NCBI GenBank assembly: GCA_026985755.1
Contig: JALSPX010000191.1
Coordinates: 1 to 33,301, forward strand
Direction of reading: 5' to 3'
From: Sulfurovum sp.
Lineage (GTDB): Bacteria; Campylobacterota; Campylobacteria; Campylobacterales; Sulfurovaceae
Length of the DNA: 33,301 nt
Shown: in pieces, positions 16,610-24,083 of the stretch
Numbering within the stretch: the stretch's first letter is position 1
How the letters are laid out: each line of letters starts with the position of its first letter
The notes under the pieces: generated by a model
The model's database searches: none
Seen by the model: only the letters and a program-made list of their open reading frames with translations
What the model was told of the DNA's origin: nothing
Position numbers and translations under genes: made by a program

Positions 16610-16677
16610 AAATCTCCTAAGAATATGCTCATTTTATATTATTTTTCTTCATAGCTTTGTTGCATAAACCATTTAAT

Positions 16678-16761
16678 TGATAATAACTCTCATTTTTAAC
16701 TTAATTTAAGTTTGAATGCACTATACTTCTTCTAATATCAATAAACTGATAACAATTATCA
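16678..16761 (+). promoter_or_regulatory. Fur-regulated promoter of feoBA (two Fur boxes)
   Basis: A near-perfect 7-1-7 Fur box, TGATAAC-A-ATTATCA, lies at 16747-16761 (one arm mismatch), 36 bases before feoB. A weaker one, TGATAAT-A-ACTCTCA, lies at 16678-16692. A possible -10, TATACT at 16722-16727, sits between them, so iron-loaded Fur would cover the transcription start and early transcript. The Fur-box form is established for many bacteria; its use here is inferred. Confidence 0.7.
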
Positions 16762-16797
16762 TTTATATTTTATTATTTTAAACTATAAGGAAAAGTT

Positions 16798-18870
16798 TTG
16801 GAAAAAATAGTCATTGCACTAGCTGGTCAACCAAATGTAGGGAAATCATCTCTCATTAATGCCATCTCTAATGCCAAGCTCAAAGTAGGAAATTTTTCAG
16901 GTGTTACCGTAGACAAAACTGAGGTGGAGTTTACCATTTGTGATGATATTACCTGCAAAAACTACGAAGCACATATTATAGACCTCCCCGGAGCCTACTC
17001 TCTTACGGAATACACCATAGAAGAGAAGGTGACCAAAAGCTTTTTGCAGTCAGATGAGTATGATGTCATCGTCAATGTAGTAGACTCTACTAATCTACAA
17101 AGAAATTTACTTTTTACCATACAACTCCTAGAAACAGGTAAAAAAGTGGTGGTAGCCCTTAACATGAGTGATGAAGCTAAAAAAGAAGGTATCGAGATAG
17201 ATGAAAAACAACTCTCTGCGATACTCGGTGTACCATGCATTAAAACCTCTGCTGCCACCAAAGAAGGTATCGAAGCCTTACAGCATGCCATTGTTGAGGC
17301 ATACGAAAAAGAAGAGACCACAGCAAAGGTGATCTACTCTGACCACATAGAAGAAGAGATAGATCATATCGTAACATTTATGCAAGAGAAGCACTATAAA
17401 AGTACTGTGCCCTATCGCAATTTGGCAGTCAAACTCTTGCAAGAAGATGAAGATATCTACAAAAAAATGCATGATGAGCCTATTTGGATAGAGCTATTAC
17501 CTTTGGTAAGAGATGCCCTACAACATATCTACCTGCATACCAATACCAAAGATTTGGATGAGATTTTTGCAGATGAGCACTTCGCCTTTGCCAAAGGTGC
17601 CAAGATGGAAGTGATGGCAGTCAAATCTATGAAAGCCAAAAACCTTACACAAAAGATAGACAACCTACTGATTAACAAGTTTTTAGGTGTCCCACTCTTT
17701 CTCTTTTTTATGTGGGGACTCTTTCAACTCACTTTTGAGATAGGAAGCATTCCTATGGACTACATCGATGCAGCTTTTGCTTGGATGGGGGAACAAGCCA
17801 AAGTCGTCTTGGGGGATGGTGAGTTAGGCTCACTGGTTTCAGATGGTATCATCGCAGGGGTCGGCGCAGTAGTGATGTTCTTGCCGAACATTGTCATACT
17901 CTTTTTGGGTATCGCACTGTTGGAGACCACAGGCTACATGAGCCGTGTGGCATTTCTATTGGACGGATTTTTCCATAAGTTTGGGCTGCATGGTAAAAGT
18001 TTCATCCCACTGGTCACTGGTTTTGGCTGTTCAGTACCCGCCTATATGGCAGCACGTACACTCAAAAATGAAAAAGACAGACTCATCACCCTGTTTATTA
18101 TAGGCTTTATGTCTTGTGGTGCGAGACTGCCTATTTATGTACTTTTTGCAGGGGCGTTCTTTGGTCAGGAGTCTGCAGGGAATATCTTGTTTATTATCTA
18201 TATTGCTGGTGCACTACTAGGATTGCTTATGGCAAAAGCACTTAAAATGTTTGTCTTTAAAGGAGATGATGAACCCTTTGTGATGGAGATGCCAAAGTAC
18301 CGTATGCCTTCACTCAAACTCATCTGGCACACTGTCTATGGTCAGGCCAAAAGTTATTTGAAAAAAGCAGGAACATTCATTTTAGGTGCGGCGATTCTCA
18401 TCTGGTTTGCGTCTAACTACCCTAAAGTGGATGCCCCTGCACACTTGGATGCAAACCAAGCACAACTCTATGCACTAGAAAATTCATACTTAGGAAAAAT
18501 AGGACACGCATCAGAACCATTCTTTGCACCTCTTGGCATGGACTGGCGTATGGCTGTAGCTTTAGAGACAGGACTGGCTGCCAAAGAAGTCGTGGTATCT
18601 ACGCTCGGTGTACTCTATGCACTAGGCGATGAAGTAGACCAAGAGAGTCAAGGTCTCATCACGCAAATCAAAGCCAATATCCCTTTTGCTTCGGCGATTG
18701 CCTTTATTGTCTTTGTGATGATTTACCTGCCTTGTTTAGCTGCATCAATGGTCTTTGCCAAAGAGGCTGGTGGCTGGAAGTATCTGGTTTACTTGTTTTT
18801 CATGACAAGCATCTCTGCATGGGTACTAAGCTTTATTGCGTACCGTGTCACATTAGCATTAGGATTTTAA
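16798..18870 (+). CDS. feoB: Ferrous iron transporter FeoB
   Basis: GTP-gated Fe2+ importer of the inner membrane. The N-terminal G domain has G1 GQPNVGKSS at 10-18, G2 within GVTVDKT, G3 DLPGAYSL, G4 NMSD and G5 SAA, followed by the helical regulatory domain. The membrane part begins near residue 300 and contains the two gate segments: PLVTGFGCSVPAYMAARTL and FMSCGARLPIYVLFAGAFF. 690 residues, normal for Campylobacterota. The start is TTG 16798, with AAGGA (16787-16791) six bases upstream; no ATG is nearby. feoA follows after one base, the reverse of the usual feoA-feoB order. Expression is probably repressed by Fur when iron is sufficient. Confidence 0.95.
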   Translation: MEKIVIALAGQPNVGKSSLINAISNAKLKVGNFSGVTVDKTEVEFTICDDITCKNYEAHIIDLPGAYSLTEYTIEEKVTKSFLQSDEYDVIVNVVDSTNLQRNLLFTIQLLETGKKVVVALNMSDEAKKEGIEIDEKQLSAILGVPCIKTSAATKEGIEALQHAIVEAYEKEETTAKVIYSDHIEEEIDHIVTFMQEKHYKSTVPYRNLAVKLLQEDEDIYKKMHDEPIWIELLPLVRDALQHIYLHTNTKDLDEIFADEHFAFAKGAKMEVMAVKSMKAKNLTQKIDNLLINKFLGVPLFLFFMWGLFQLTFEIGSIPMDYIDAAFAWMGEQAKVVLGDGELGSLVSDGIIAGVGAVVMFLPNIVILFLGIALLETTGYMSRVAFLLDGFFHKFGLHGKSFIPLVTGFGCSVPAYMAARTLKNEKDRLITLFIIGFMSCGARLPIYVLFAGAFFGQESAGNILFIIYIAGALLGLLMAKALKMFVFKGDDEPFVMEMPKYRMPSLKLIWHTVYGQAKSYLKKAGTFILGAAILIWFASNYPKVDAPAHLDANQAQLYALENSYLGKIGHASEPFFAPLGMDWRMAVALETGLAAKEVVVSTLGVLYALGDEVDQESQGLITQIKANIPFASAIAFIVFVMIYLPCLAASMVFAKEAGGWKYLVYLFFMTSISAWVLSFIAYRVTLALGF

Positions 18871-18871
18871 T

Positions 18872-19102
18872 ATGAAGTTAATAGATTTACAAAAAGGAAA
18901 CAGAGCTACCATCGTCAAAATACACGCCGATAAAGCACTCAAAGACAGACTCAGCTCTTTTGGTGTCATGCGTGGGGAAGAACTGCTTATCAAAGGCTGT
19001 TCTCTTGCGAAACAAACGATGGAAATAGAAGTAGGTTCTACACTGATTGCATTGCGTAAAGATGAAGCAGAACAGATAGAAGTAGAACAGATAGACGTGT
19101 AG
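18872..19102 (+). CDS. feoA: FeoA-type SH3-like protein
   Basis: 76-residue cytosolic accessory protein of Fe2+ uptake. It has the FeoA core: MKLIDLQKGNRATIVKI, then DRLSSFGVMRGEELLIKG, and METEVGSTLIALRKDEA-like strands. It starts one base after the feoB stop, so it depends on the feoB promoter. The C-terminus EQIEVEQIDV is encoded by a 15-base tandem duplication (19069-19083 and 19084-19098, one mismatch). The stop codon TAG forms the first bases of the downstream hairpin. Its exact role in FeoB function is still debated for the family. Confidence 0.9.
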   Translation: MKLIDLQKGNRATIVKIHADKALKDRLSSFGVMRGEELLIKGCSLAKQTMEIEVGSTLIALRKDEAEQIEVEQIDV

Positions 19103-19122
19103 GTGCGATTGTATCGCACCTA
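19100..19122 (+). repeat. GGTGCGAT hairpin repeat, copy 1 (possible feoBA terminator)
   Basis: TAGGTGCGAT (19100-19109) and ATCGCACCTA (19113-19122) form a perfect 10-base-pair stem with a three-base loop, starting inside the feoA stop codon. The core recurs at 20323-20342. It looks like a REP-type palindromic unit used as a terminator or transcript-stabilising hairpin; only a weak T run follows. Confidence 0.65.
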
Positions 19123-19151
19123 CGGTTTATATACAATAACAGGAAAACAAA

Positions 19152-20282
19152 ATGAACAAAATAACACTAGGCACACTTTATATAATGATAACAACTCTTA
19201 CAATCAATGCTAATATTTTTGAGGAGATAAAAACCTCTGGCTATCTCAGAGCAGCTTATGAGATACACGCTGTCAAAGAGAGTGACACTTTTAAAGATGG
19301 TGCCATAGGAGGAAAGCTACATATAGAAACAGCACCCTATTTGGGAATCCAATTTGGCACAAGTTTTTATACTTCTAACGCTTTAGGCTCCAGTGACAAT
19401 ACTGGCTTGGTACCCTTTAGAGGAGAAGTTGCTAACTCCTATACTATTTTGGGTGAAGCTTACGTTCAAGGAACATGGGGAAATACACGCGTCAAGATAG
19501 GTCGTCAAGAGATAGATACCCCTTTTGCCCAAGTAGATGACATAGGGATGGTTCCCAATACATTTGAAGCGTATATACTACAAAACAGAGACATACCAGA
19601 TACCACACTTTTTTTAGGGCAGATTCAAAAAATGGCAGGGGTAGATGCAGCAGTAGTTGATGCCTTTACTCCTGTGAATGGAGATAACAATATGCAAGTA
19701 ATAGGTGCTACCTATGAAGGGGTAGAAAATCTCACACTTTCTGCATGGTACTACCGCATCAAAGATGCAGCGGTTGATAGCATAGCCTACATGGAAGCAA
19801 ACTATGAAATAGAAAACTACAGCATTGGAGTACAAGTAGCCAAACAGGGGTACAGCATGGGCAAAGATGCCAAGGTATTTGGTATCACTGCGAGTACCCA
19901 GTATGCACCACTAGGTCTAAGCTTCTCTGCTAGCTACAACAAGGCATGGGACAATGCTGCATTTTCGGGCTTCTGTGGTGGACCATTTTTTGCCAATTCT
20001 GAGTATCTCATCCCTGCCAATGCTGGGGTAGCTGGAGCGCAGAGTAACATAGGTATAGCGTGGGATGCTACTACCATACGCATAGAGAACCTAAACATCT
20101 CTCTCAACCATGCCCTACTCAAAAACCAAGCCAAACAAAAAGCCACAGAGACAGACCTGGTCATAGGTTACACCCTAGGCAAACACTTGGAGACACATCT
20201 CATCGCTTCGTATATCAAGGGTAAAAATGTGGGTGAGGATGATGCTAGGCATCTACGGGTGTTTTTGAATTATGACTTTTAG
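19152..20282 (+). CDS. OprD-like outer-membrane porin, second paralogue
   Basis: A 376-residue barrel with signal peptide (MNKITLGTLYIMITTLTINA, then NIFEEIK) and C-terminal FLNYDF. Motifs VKIGRQEIDTPF, NTFEAYILQNRDIPDTTLF and LSAWYYRIKDA align with the porin at 15376, and both have a Gly/Ala-rich ANAGV loop. An AGGAAAA ribosome binding site precedes ATG 19152. The gene lies between two copies of the GGTGCGAT hairpin, and its last 159 bases have a second, about 90 % identical copy at 21539-21697. It may be cotranscribed with feoBA or start from TATACAAT at 19130. A role in letting iron or small organic ligands through the outer membrane is inferred only from position. Confidence 0.8.
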   Translation: MNKITLGTLYIMITTLTINANIFEEIKTSGYLRAAYEIHAVKESDTFKDGAIGGKLHIETAPYLGIQFGTSFYTSNALGSSDNTGLVPFRGEVANSYTILGEAYVQGTWGNTRVKIGRQEIDTPFAQVDDIGMVPNTFEAYILQNRDIPDTTLFLGQIQKMAGVDAAVVDAFTPVNGDNNMQVIGATYEGVENLTLSAWYYRIKDAAVDSIAYMEANYEIENYSIGVQVAKQGYSMGKDAKVFGITASTQYAPLGLSFSASYNKAWDNAAFSGFCGGPFFANSEYLIPANAGVAGAQSNIGIAWDATTIRIENLNISLNHALLKNQAKQKATETDLVIGYTLGKHLETHLIASYIKGKNVGEDDARHLRVFLNYDF

Positions 20283-20322
20283 GCTTGGAGTACCTATCCA
20301 CTATCAATTATATATTTTGTAA

Positions 20323-20342
20323 GGTGCGATTACCATCGCACC
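20323..20342. repeat. GGTGCGAT hairpin repeat, copy 2
   Basis: GGTGCGAT, loop TACC, ATCGCACC, 40 bases after the second porin and 34 before the end of the convergent LamG gene. The 8-base arms are identical to those at 19102-19120, the loop differs. It may terminate the porin and LamG transcripts. Confidence 0.6.
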
Positions 20343-20376
20343 ACATTAAGATTAAATCCCTTTAAGTTCTCAATCC

Positions 20377-21150
20377 TTACTTTCCGTACTGATAAAGTTT
20401 ATGTATCTCTTCAGTCGTTAAAGCCCTGTTATATATACGTAAATCATCAATTATTCCATTTAAGTAGTATAGATCCTCCATATTCCCAATTGACCAATCA
20501 TTGCTAGGTCGAGAAATCTTATCAAAAATTCTTGTTTGTTCATCTACTAAATTACCATTTAAAAACACTTTTAAAACTTCTTTATCAACCACAAATGTCA
20601 TCAAAGCAAATTGTTGAGCACTAAGTTCTCTTGTTGCATCGAAAGGTATAGATATAGACTGAGAATCACCCCAATAACCTAAAAGAAACTTTACTTCTGA
20701 AGATTCAGAATAATTATAATATCCGTATTCTCCATTTATTCCTTTATCTAATCCATTTGAGATATGAACACTAACATTATTAGCACCTGAAGTTGGTTTA
20801 TAATATTTTGTCCAAAAAGATATGGTCATAGTAGTGAAATGATTTAAGGATGAAGATTGTTGAATTCTAATCCAGTCATCTACCCCATCAAATTTAGCAG
20901 CCTTTCCTATAACACCTTTTTCATATTTAATGCCACCATGAGCAATACCATGATTCTCGTGACCACTGCTATCTCTCGCATTACCTTCAAACGGGTAATA
21001 AGCCACAAGTCCATCACTCACATTGACTTGATCTTTCTTGGTTTGATCGTTCCCTTCATTTCCACTTCCACACCCCACTATAAAAAGCGCGAAGATACTC
21101 ATGGGTATTAAATGTTTCATACCTTTCCCAATCGTGATATTTTTAAGCAT
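20377..21150 (-). CDS. LamG-domain lipoprotein
   Basis: 257 residues. A long n-region leads to the lipobox MSIFALFIVGC, so the protein should be lipid-anchored and exported. After a polar linker, GLVAYYPFEGNARDSSGHENHG opens a single concanavalin-like LamG jelly-roll domain that ends with the typical GIIDDLRIYNRALTTEEI. Such domains bind carbohydrates or proteins, or serve as spacers in surface proteins. The start at 21150 has a good AGGAGA site nine bases upstream; ATG 21120 would have none at proper distance. It lies in a disturbed stretch between a porin gene and the remnant of a related porin, which suggests a passenger gene. Ligand unknown. Confidence 0.82.
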   Translation of the reverse strand: MLKNITIGKGMKHLIPMSIFALFIVGCGSGNEGNDQTKKDQVNVSDGLVAYYPFEGNARDSSGHENHGIAHGGIKYEKGVIGKAAKFDGVDDWIRIQQSSSLNHFTTMTISFWTKYYKPTSGANNVSVHISNGLDKGINGEYGYYNYSESSEVKFLLGYWGDSQSISIPFDATRELSAQQFALMTFVVDKEVLKVFLNGNLVDEQTRIFDKISRPSNDWSIGNMEDLYYLNGIIDDLRIYNRALTTEEIHKLYQYGK

Positions 21151-21423
21151 AATATTCTCCTAGATTTAAAATTTAATAACTCAGATAGTAGTGAATTTCT
21201 ATTCCTAACAAATATCCTGAACCACAATTCTAGCATCAATACCTGAAAGTTCTTCAGCATACATATAGAGTATCAATTTTTATCTCCTGCAAGTCATACT
21301 TTAACCTAAAACATACAATAAAATTTGAGAACAATACATGTCACCTAAAAATAATCATCTTTTCATCCACCTATAATTATCGTTTTTATATTATCAAAAA
21401 TGTAAAAATGATAAAGGGTATTT
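21151..21423. other. A/T-rich non-coding stretch
   Basis: No convincing gene. It should contain the LamG promoter (minus strand), and near its end TATAAT at 21372-21377 with AAGGG before ATG 21424, i.e. the old promoter of the broken ATPase gene. A 23-codon minus-strand frame (21205-21276) with an AGGAG site is too short to call. Confidence 0.5.
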
Positions 21424-21541
21424 ATGTTAGTCAATCGTCAAAAAGAGTTGAAACGCCTTGAAGAAAAGTATCTAAAGAGTATTCTCGGTTTACCGTTCTC
21501 TATGGACGACGGCGCGTAGGGAAAACAACCCTGTCAAAAAT
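21424..21541 (+). pseudogene. Broken AAA ATPase gene (PF01637/DUF234-like), 5' fragment
   Basis: ATG 21424 with AAGGG upstream starts MLVNRQKELKRLEEKYLKS, the usual opening of an archaeal-type AAA ATPase, then runs to a stop at TAG after ILGLPFSMDDGA. In another frame the bases from about 21490 read FTVLYGRRRVGKTTLSKI, the Walker A of the same family. A frameshift therefore splits the N-terminus, and the gene is cut off after Walker A, where it runs into porin sequence. Intact members have around 400 residues, so this is a dead remnant. Probably of mobile or accessory origin. Confidence 0.8.
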
Positions 21542-21697
21542 CAAGCCAAACAAAAAGCCACGGAAACAGACCTAGTCATAGGTTACACCCTAAACAAACA
21601 CTTTGAGACACATCTCATCGCTTCGTATATCAAGGGTAAAAATGTGGGTGAGGATGATGCACGGCATCTGCGGTTGTTTCTCAATTATAATTTTTAG
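21539..21697 (+). pseudogene. Second copy of a porin 3' end
   Basis: The frame reads NQAKQKATETDLVIGYTLNK through LRLFLNYNF and stop, 52 codons that match the last 52 codons of the porin at 20124-20282. By hand count about 15 of 159 bases differ, with an identical run of 56 bases (21605-21660 against 20190-20245). No start codon or signal peptide belongs to it, and its frame differs from both frames of the ATPase piece. It must be the tail of a lost porin paralogue joined to the ATPase fragment by a deletion at or near TCAAAAA (21534-21540), which both sequences share. Confidence 0.88.
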
Positions 21698-21745
21698 ATG
21701 TTGCATAAGTTCAAAAACATCTGGCACTTCGTAAAGGAGTAAAAG

Positions 21746-21865
21746 ATGCAAATAGATTATCTGTTTTATGGGATAAAAGGGTTTGAAAGGTTTGCCTATT
21801 ATTGCTATCGTTATGATATGATAAGTCAAGAAGCACAAAAAAGATACAAAAAGGATACACTATGA
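21746..21865 (+). CDS. Small 39-residue protein coupled to the antitoxin gene
   Basis: ATG 21746 has an excellent ribosome binding site, AAAGGAG at 21733-21739, six bases upstream. The product starts MQIDYLFYGIKGFERFAYYC and ends AQKRYKKDTL; it is aromatic-rich (seven Tyr, four Phe) with a basic tail. The stop TGA overlaps the next ATG as ATGA, which implies translational coupling. The position is that of a toxin partner, yet the sequence is not BrnT or RelE by eye. ISQEAQKRYK resembles helical segments seen before helix-turn-helix regions of transposases, so it could instead be the leftover start of a larger gene. Unassigned. Confidence 0.5.
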   Translation: MQIDYLFYGIKGFERFAYYCYRYDMISQEAQKRYKKDTL

Positions 21866-22131
21866 AATATAGCAATGAAGAAGTTGAACTTTTAGATGCC
21901 CTCGAAACACAAGAACCTGAACGTGTAGATTTTGATAATGAAGCCTTAAAAGTCATGGCAAAAGATACACTGGAGTATCTCAATGAAAAAAAACAAATTA
22001 GCATCAACCTAAAACGGGCAGATTTAGACTTTATCAAACAAAGAGCCCAAGATATAGGCATTTCTTATCAAAGTATTATCCAGTCTTTGGTACATAACTA
22101 TAGCACAAATAAGTTGGAGTTGAAACTGTAA
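21862..22131 (+). CDS. CopG/BrnA-like antitoxin
   Basis: 89 residues. The N-terminal half is acidic (NEEVELLDALETQEPERVDF); the C-terminal half, KKQISINLKRADLDFIKQRAQDIGISYQSIIQSLVHNY, has the beta-strand followed by two helices of a ribbon-helix-helix DNA-binding domain in the style of the CopG_antitoxin family (PF12441). Such proteins neutralise a toxin and repress their own operon. The usual BrnT-type toxin should be adjacent but is not seen; only the 39-codon gene overlaps upstream and a metal-efflux cluster lies downstream. It is therefore an orphan antitoxin, a solitary regulator, or part of a divergent pair with the small gene. Confidence 0.72.
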   Translation: MKYSNEEVELLDALETQEPERVDFDNEALKVMAKDTLEYLNEKKQISINLKRADLDFIKQRAQDIGISYQSIIQSLVHNYSTNKLELKL

Positions 22132-22200
22132 AGTATCAAAGATAGCTTTACATATTTACTATTTTTGGCTAGACTAGACACAATCTACAAAGGAGCTACA

Positions 22201-22503
22201 TTGAAAAAGTATATCATTCAATATTTACTATTGTTTTCTCTCTCTTTCAATATAGCCCATGATACTATACTTGCAACCAAGGTTGAACATTCTGCATCAG
22301 TAGAGCATTATGTGCTAGAACAAAGTAGTGCGTCACATTGTGAAGATGGATGTGATTTACATCATTGTTTTCATTTTATGGCAATCCTTGAAGAGGCTTC
22401 ACCCTCACTACTTTGTCCACAAAACAAAAGTAATCTTCAGCAACACTATACCTACCCTATTCCTCCATTTAAACAAAGTACCATCAAACCTCCTATAGCC
22501 TAA
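22201..22503 (+). CDS. Small exported Cys/His-rich protein (CzcI-like position)
   Basis: 100 residues from TTG 22201, chosen because AGGAG at 22191-22195 lies five bases upstream and the signal peptide (KKYIIQYLLLFSLSFNIAHD) begins there. The mature part has a metal-ligand-rich cluster, SHCEDGCDLHHCFHF, with three Cys and four His in 14 residues, then a Pro-rich tail (YTYPIPPFKQSTIKPPIA). Small His/Cys proteins of this kind precede czcCBA operons in other Proteobacteria (CzcI), where they are linked to metal sensing or buffering. It opens the efflux cluster, 50 bases before the next gene. Metal binding is inferred from composition. Confidence 0.62.
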   Translation: MKKYIIQYLLLFSLSFNIAHDTILATKVEHSASVEHYVLEQSSASHCEDGCDLHHCFHFMAILEEASPSLLCPQNKSNLQQHYTYPIPPFKQSTIKPPIA

Positions 22504-22553
22504 TTTATTTTAATATCGACCCATACATTAAATTAAAGCAATAAAGGCTACAT

Positions 22554-22877
22554 ATGAAAATACCTCTCTTTATACTTTTGTTATCGCTATTTACAGTGGC
22601 AAATGAAAGTAACCCATTACTTGTAGATAGCAGTATCAATCTACAAAATTATAACCACAAACCCTCGCTTATACTAAAGCATAGGTACAAATTAAAGCGT
22701 CTAGCACGTATTTCACCGATAAAAGCAAAGGAAATCACAGCTCAAGCATGTAAAGAGCCTGTGGTATATCAAAGGCTTACACATAAAGGTCAACTCCTTT
22801 TTTATATGTCTGTGACCAATACCTGCGCACTTAAAATTAATGCCCTAGATGGCACGATTATTTCAAAGGCTCAATAA
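22554..22877 (+). CDS. Exported PepSY-like small protein
   Basis: 107 residues with a signal peptide (MKIPLFILLLSLFTVANES). The C-terminal half, from ISPIKAKEITAQACKEPVVY through LLFYMSVTNTCALKINALDG to IISKAQ, has the helix-strand-strand pattern of a PepSY domain: 'conversion of a precursor, strand, dG.i'. Two cysteines (ACKEP, NTCAL) could form a disulfide in the periplasm. AAAGG precedes the ATG. The stop TAA abuts the ATG of the TolC gene, so it belongs to the efflux operon. The PepSY assignment is tentative; function in the cluster unknown. Confidence 0.55.
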   Translation: MKIPLFILLLSLFTVANESNPLLVDSSINLQNYNHKPSLILKHRYKLKRLARISPIKAKEITAQACKEPVVYQRLTHKGQLLFYMSVTNTCALKINALDGTIISKAQ

Positions 22878-24080
22878 ATGAAACAACTAGCAATATACTT
22901 AGCATCTATATTCATCTTGACTACTACTATGACAGATGCTTCGACATTAACACTCAAAACATTACTACAGACTGCCAAGAGACATAATGCACTCTCAAAA
23001 TCTCTCGATCAGCGTGCCTTGGCTACAACAGCACAAAGTTTGGCTGATACTGCGAGCGATCCATTGACACTGAATGCCGATACAACAAGGGCAATACCAG
23101 ATAGTAGTCTTAGTGGCTATGAATACAGTATAGGTCTCTCAAAAAATATAAAACTAGGCACTATTCAAACGCAAGAACGCCAGATAGCGCAATTGCAGTC
23201 TCAGGCTTCTCGTATAGAAGGTGAAAAAAGCGTACTCTCTTTTAGAAATACTCTCAAAAATCTCTATCACCAGCACTGTTTGGATAGAGAAAAATATAGC
23301 ATCATCAAACACAGTTATCGTGATTTTCTCACACTTTACAAGAAAAAAGAAAAAGCCTATGAATATCATGAGATATCTAAAACTGAATTGATGCAACTAG
23401 CCAGTGAAAAACGTAAACTCTTTGCCCAGCTGGAGCAAAACAAAATGCTGTTGAATATCTCTAAGCAAAAAGTACTCATGCTTAGTGGTGCCAATAGCAA
23501 TACAAAAACAAAACTCTCATGTAGAGATACCTACCCTATACGTAGTCATATTCGACTGGGAAATACCTTTGGGCTTTCTAAAAAAGCAAAACAAAAAAGA
23601 GTTCAAAGTACGCAAAAAATGATAAAACGATATAGCCACTCCTTGGAATCACTCTCCATCAATGGACAATACGGTAAAGAACTAGATGTCGATAGATATA
23701 CTATCGGTGTATCTATACCTCTTAATTTTTCTTCTTCGAAAAATGAACATGCCCGTGCTGCTGCTATGTATAAAGCCTCATCTATCGAGTATGCTTATAC
23801 CCAAAATATGAAAGAGAGAAAAGCCCTTCTCTTTGAACTCAAAGCACAACTTAAAAGCCAAGCCTCTATGATAAAAACACTTTCACAAAATTACAAAGCG
23901 TATAAAAACAAGCTTTTGCCTTTGATTAAAAAAAGTTATGATTTGGGAGAAAGCTCGGTGATAGAATATTTGTTAAACAGACAAAAATTATACACACTTA
24001 ACCAAGAGATATATGCCAATAAAAAAGCTTACTACACCACACTCTTCAACCTATACACACTCAGCGAAAAAAAGGATTAA
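22878..24080 (+). CDS. TolC-family outer-membrane efflux protein
   Basis: 400 residues with a signal peptide ending TDAS. Long amphipathic helical segments, LLQTAKRHNALSKSLDQRAL early and IKTLSQNYKAYKNKLLPLIK late, plus the strand region YEYSIGLSKNIKLG and its repeat DRYTIGVSIPLNF, show the two-fold OEP arrangement of CzcC/CusC/TolC trimers. It provides the outer-membrane channel for the RND pump encoded downstream. It starts immediately after the stop of the preceding gene and is followed three bases later by the membrane-fusion gene. Slightly shorter than typical CusC (about 440-460), without an obvious lipobox. Confidence 0.82.
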   Translation: MKQLAIYLASIFILTTTMTDASTLTLKTLLQTAKRHNALSKSLDQRALATTAQSLADTASDPLTLNADTTRAIPDSSLSGYEYSIGLSKNIKLGTIQTQERQIAQLQSQASRIEGEKSVLSFRNTLKNLYHQHCLDREKYSIIKHSYRDFLTLYKKKEKAYEYHEISKTELMQLASEKRKLFAQLEQNKMLLNISKQKVLMLSGANSNTKTKLSCRDTYPIRSHIRLGNTFGLSKKAKQKRVQSTQKMIKRYSHSLESLSINGQYGKELDVDRYTIGVSIPLNFSSSKNEHARAAAMYKASSIEYAYTQNMKERKALLFELKAQLKSQASMIKTLSQNYKAYKNKLLPLIKKSYDLGESSVIEYLLNRQKLYTLNQEIYANKKAYYTTLFNLYTLSEKKD

Positions 24081-24083
24081 ACC

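Noticed and set aside
21205..21276. A 23-codon minus-strand frame with an AGGAG site and TTG start
   Set aside because: Too short and with no similarity I recognise; chance in an A/T-rich gap is likely.
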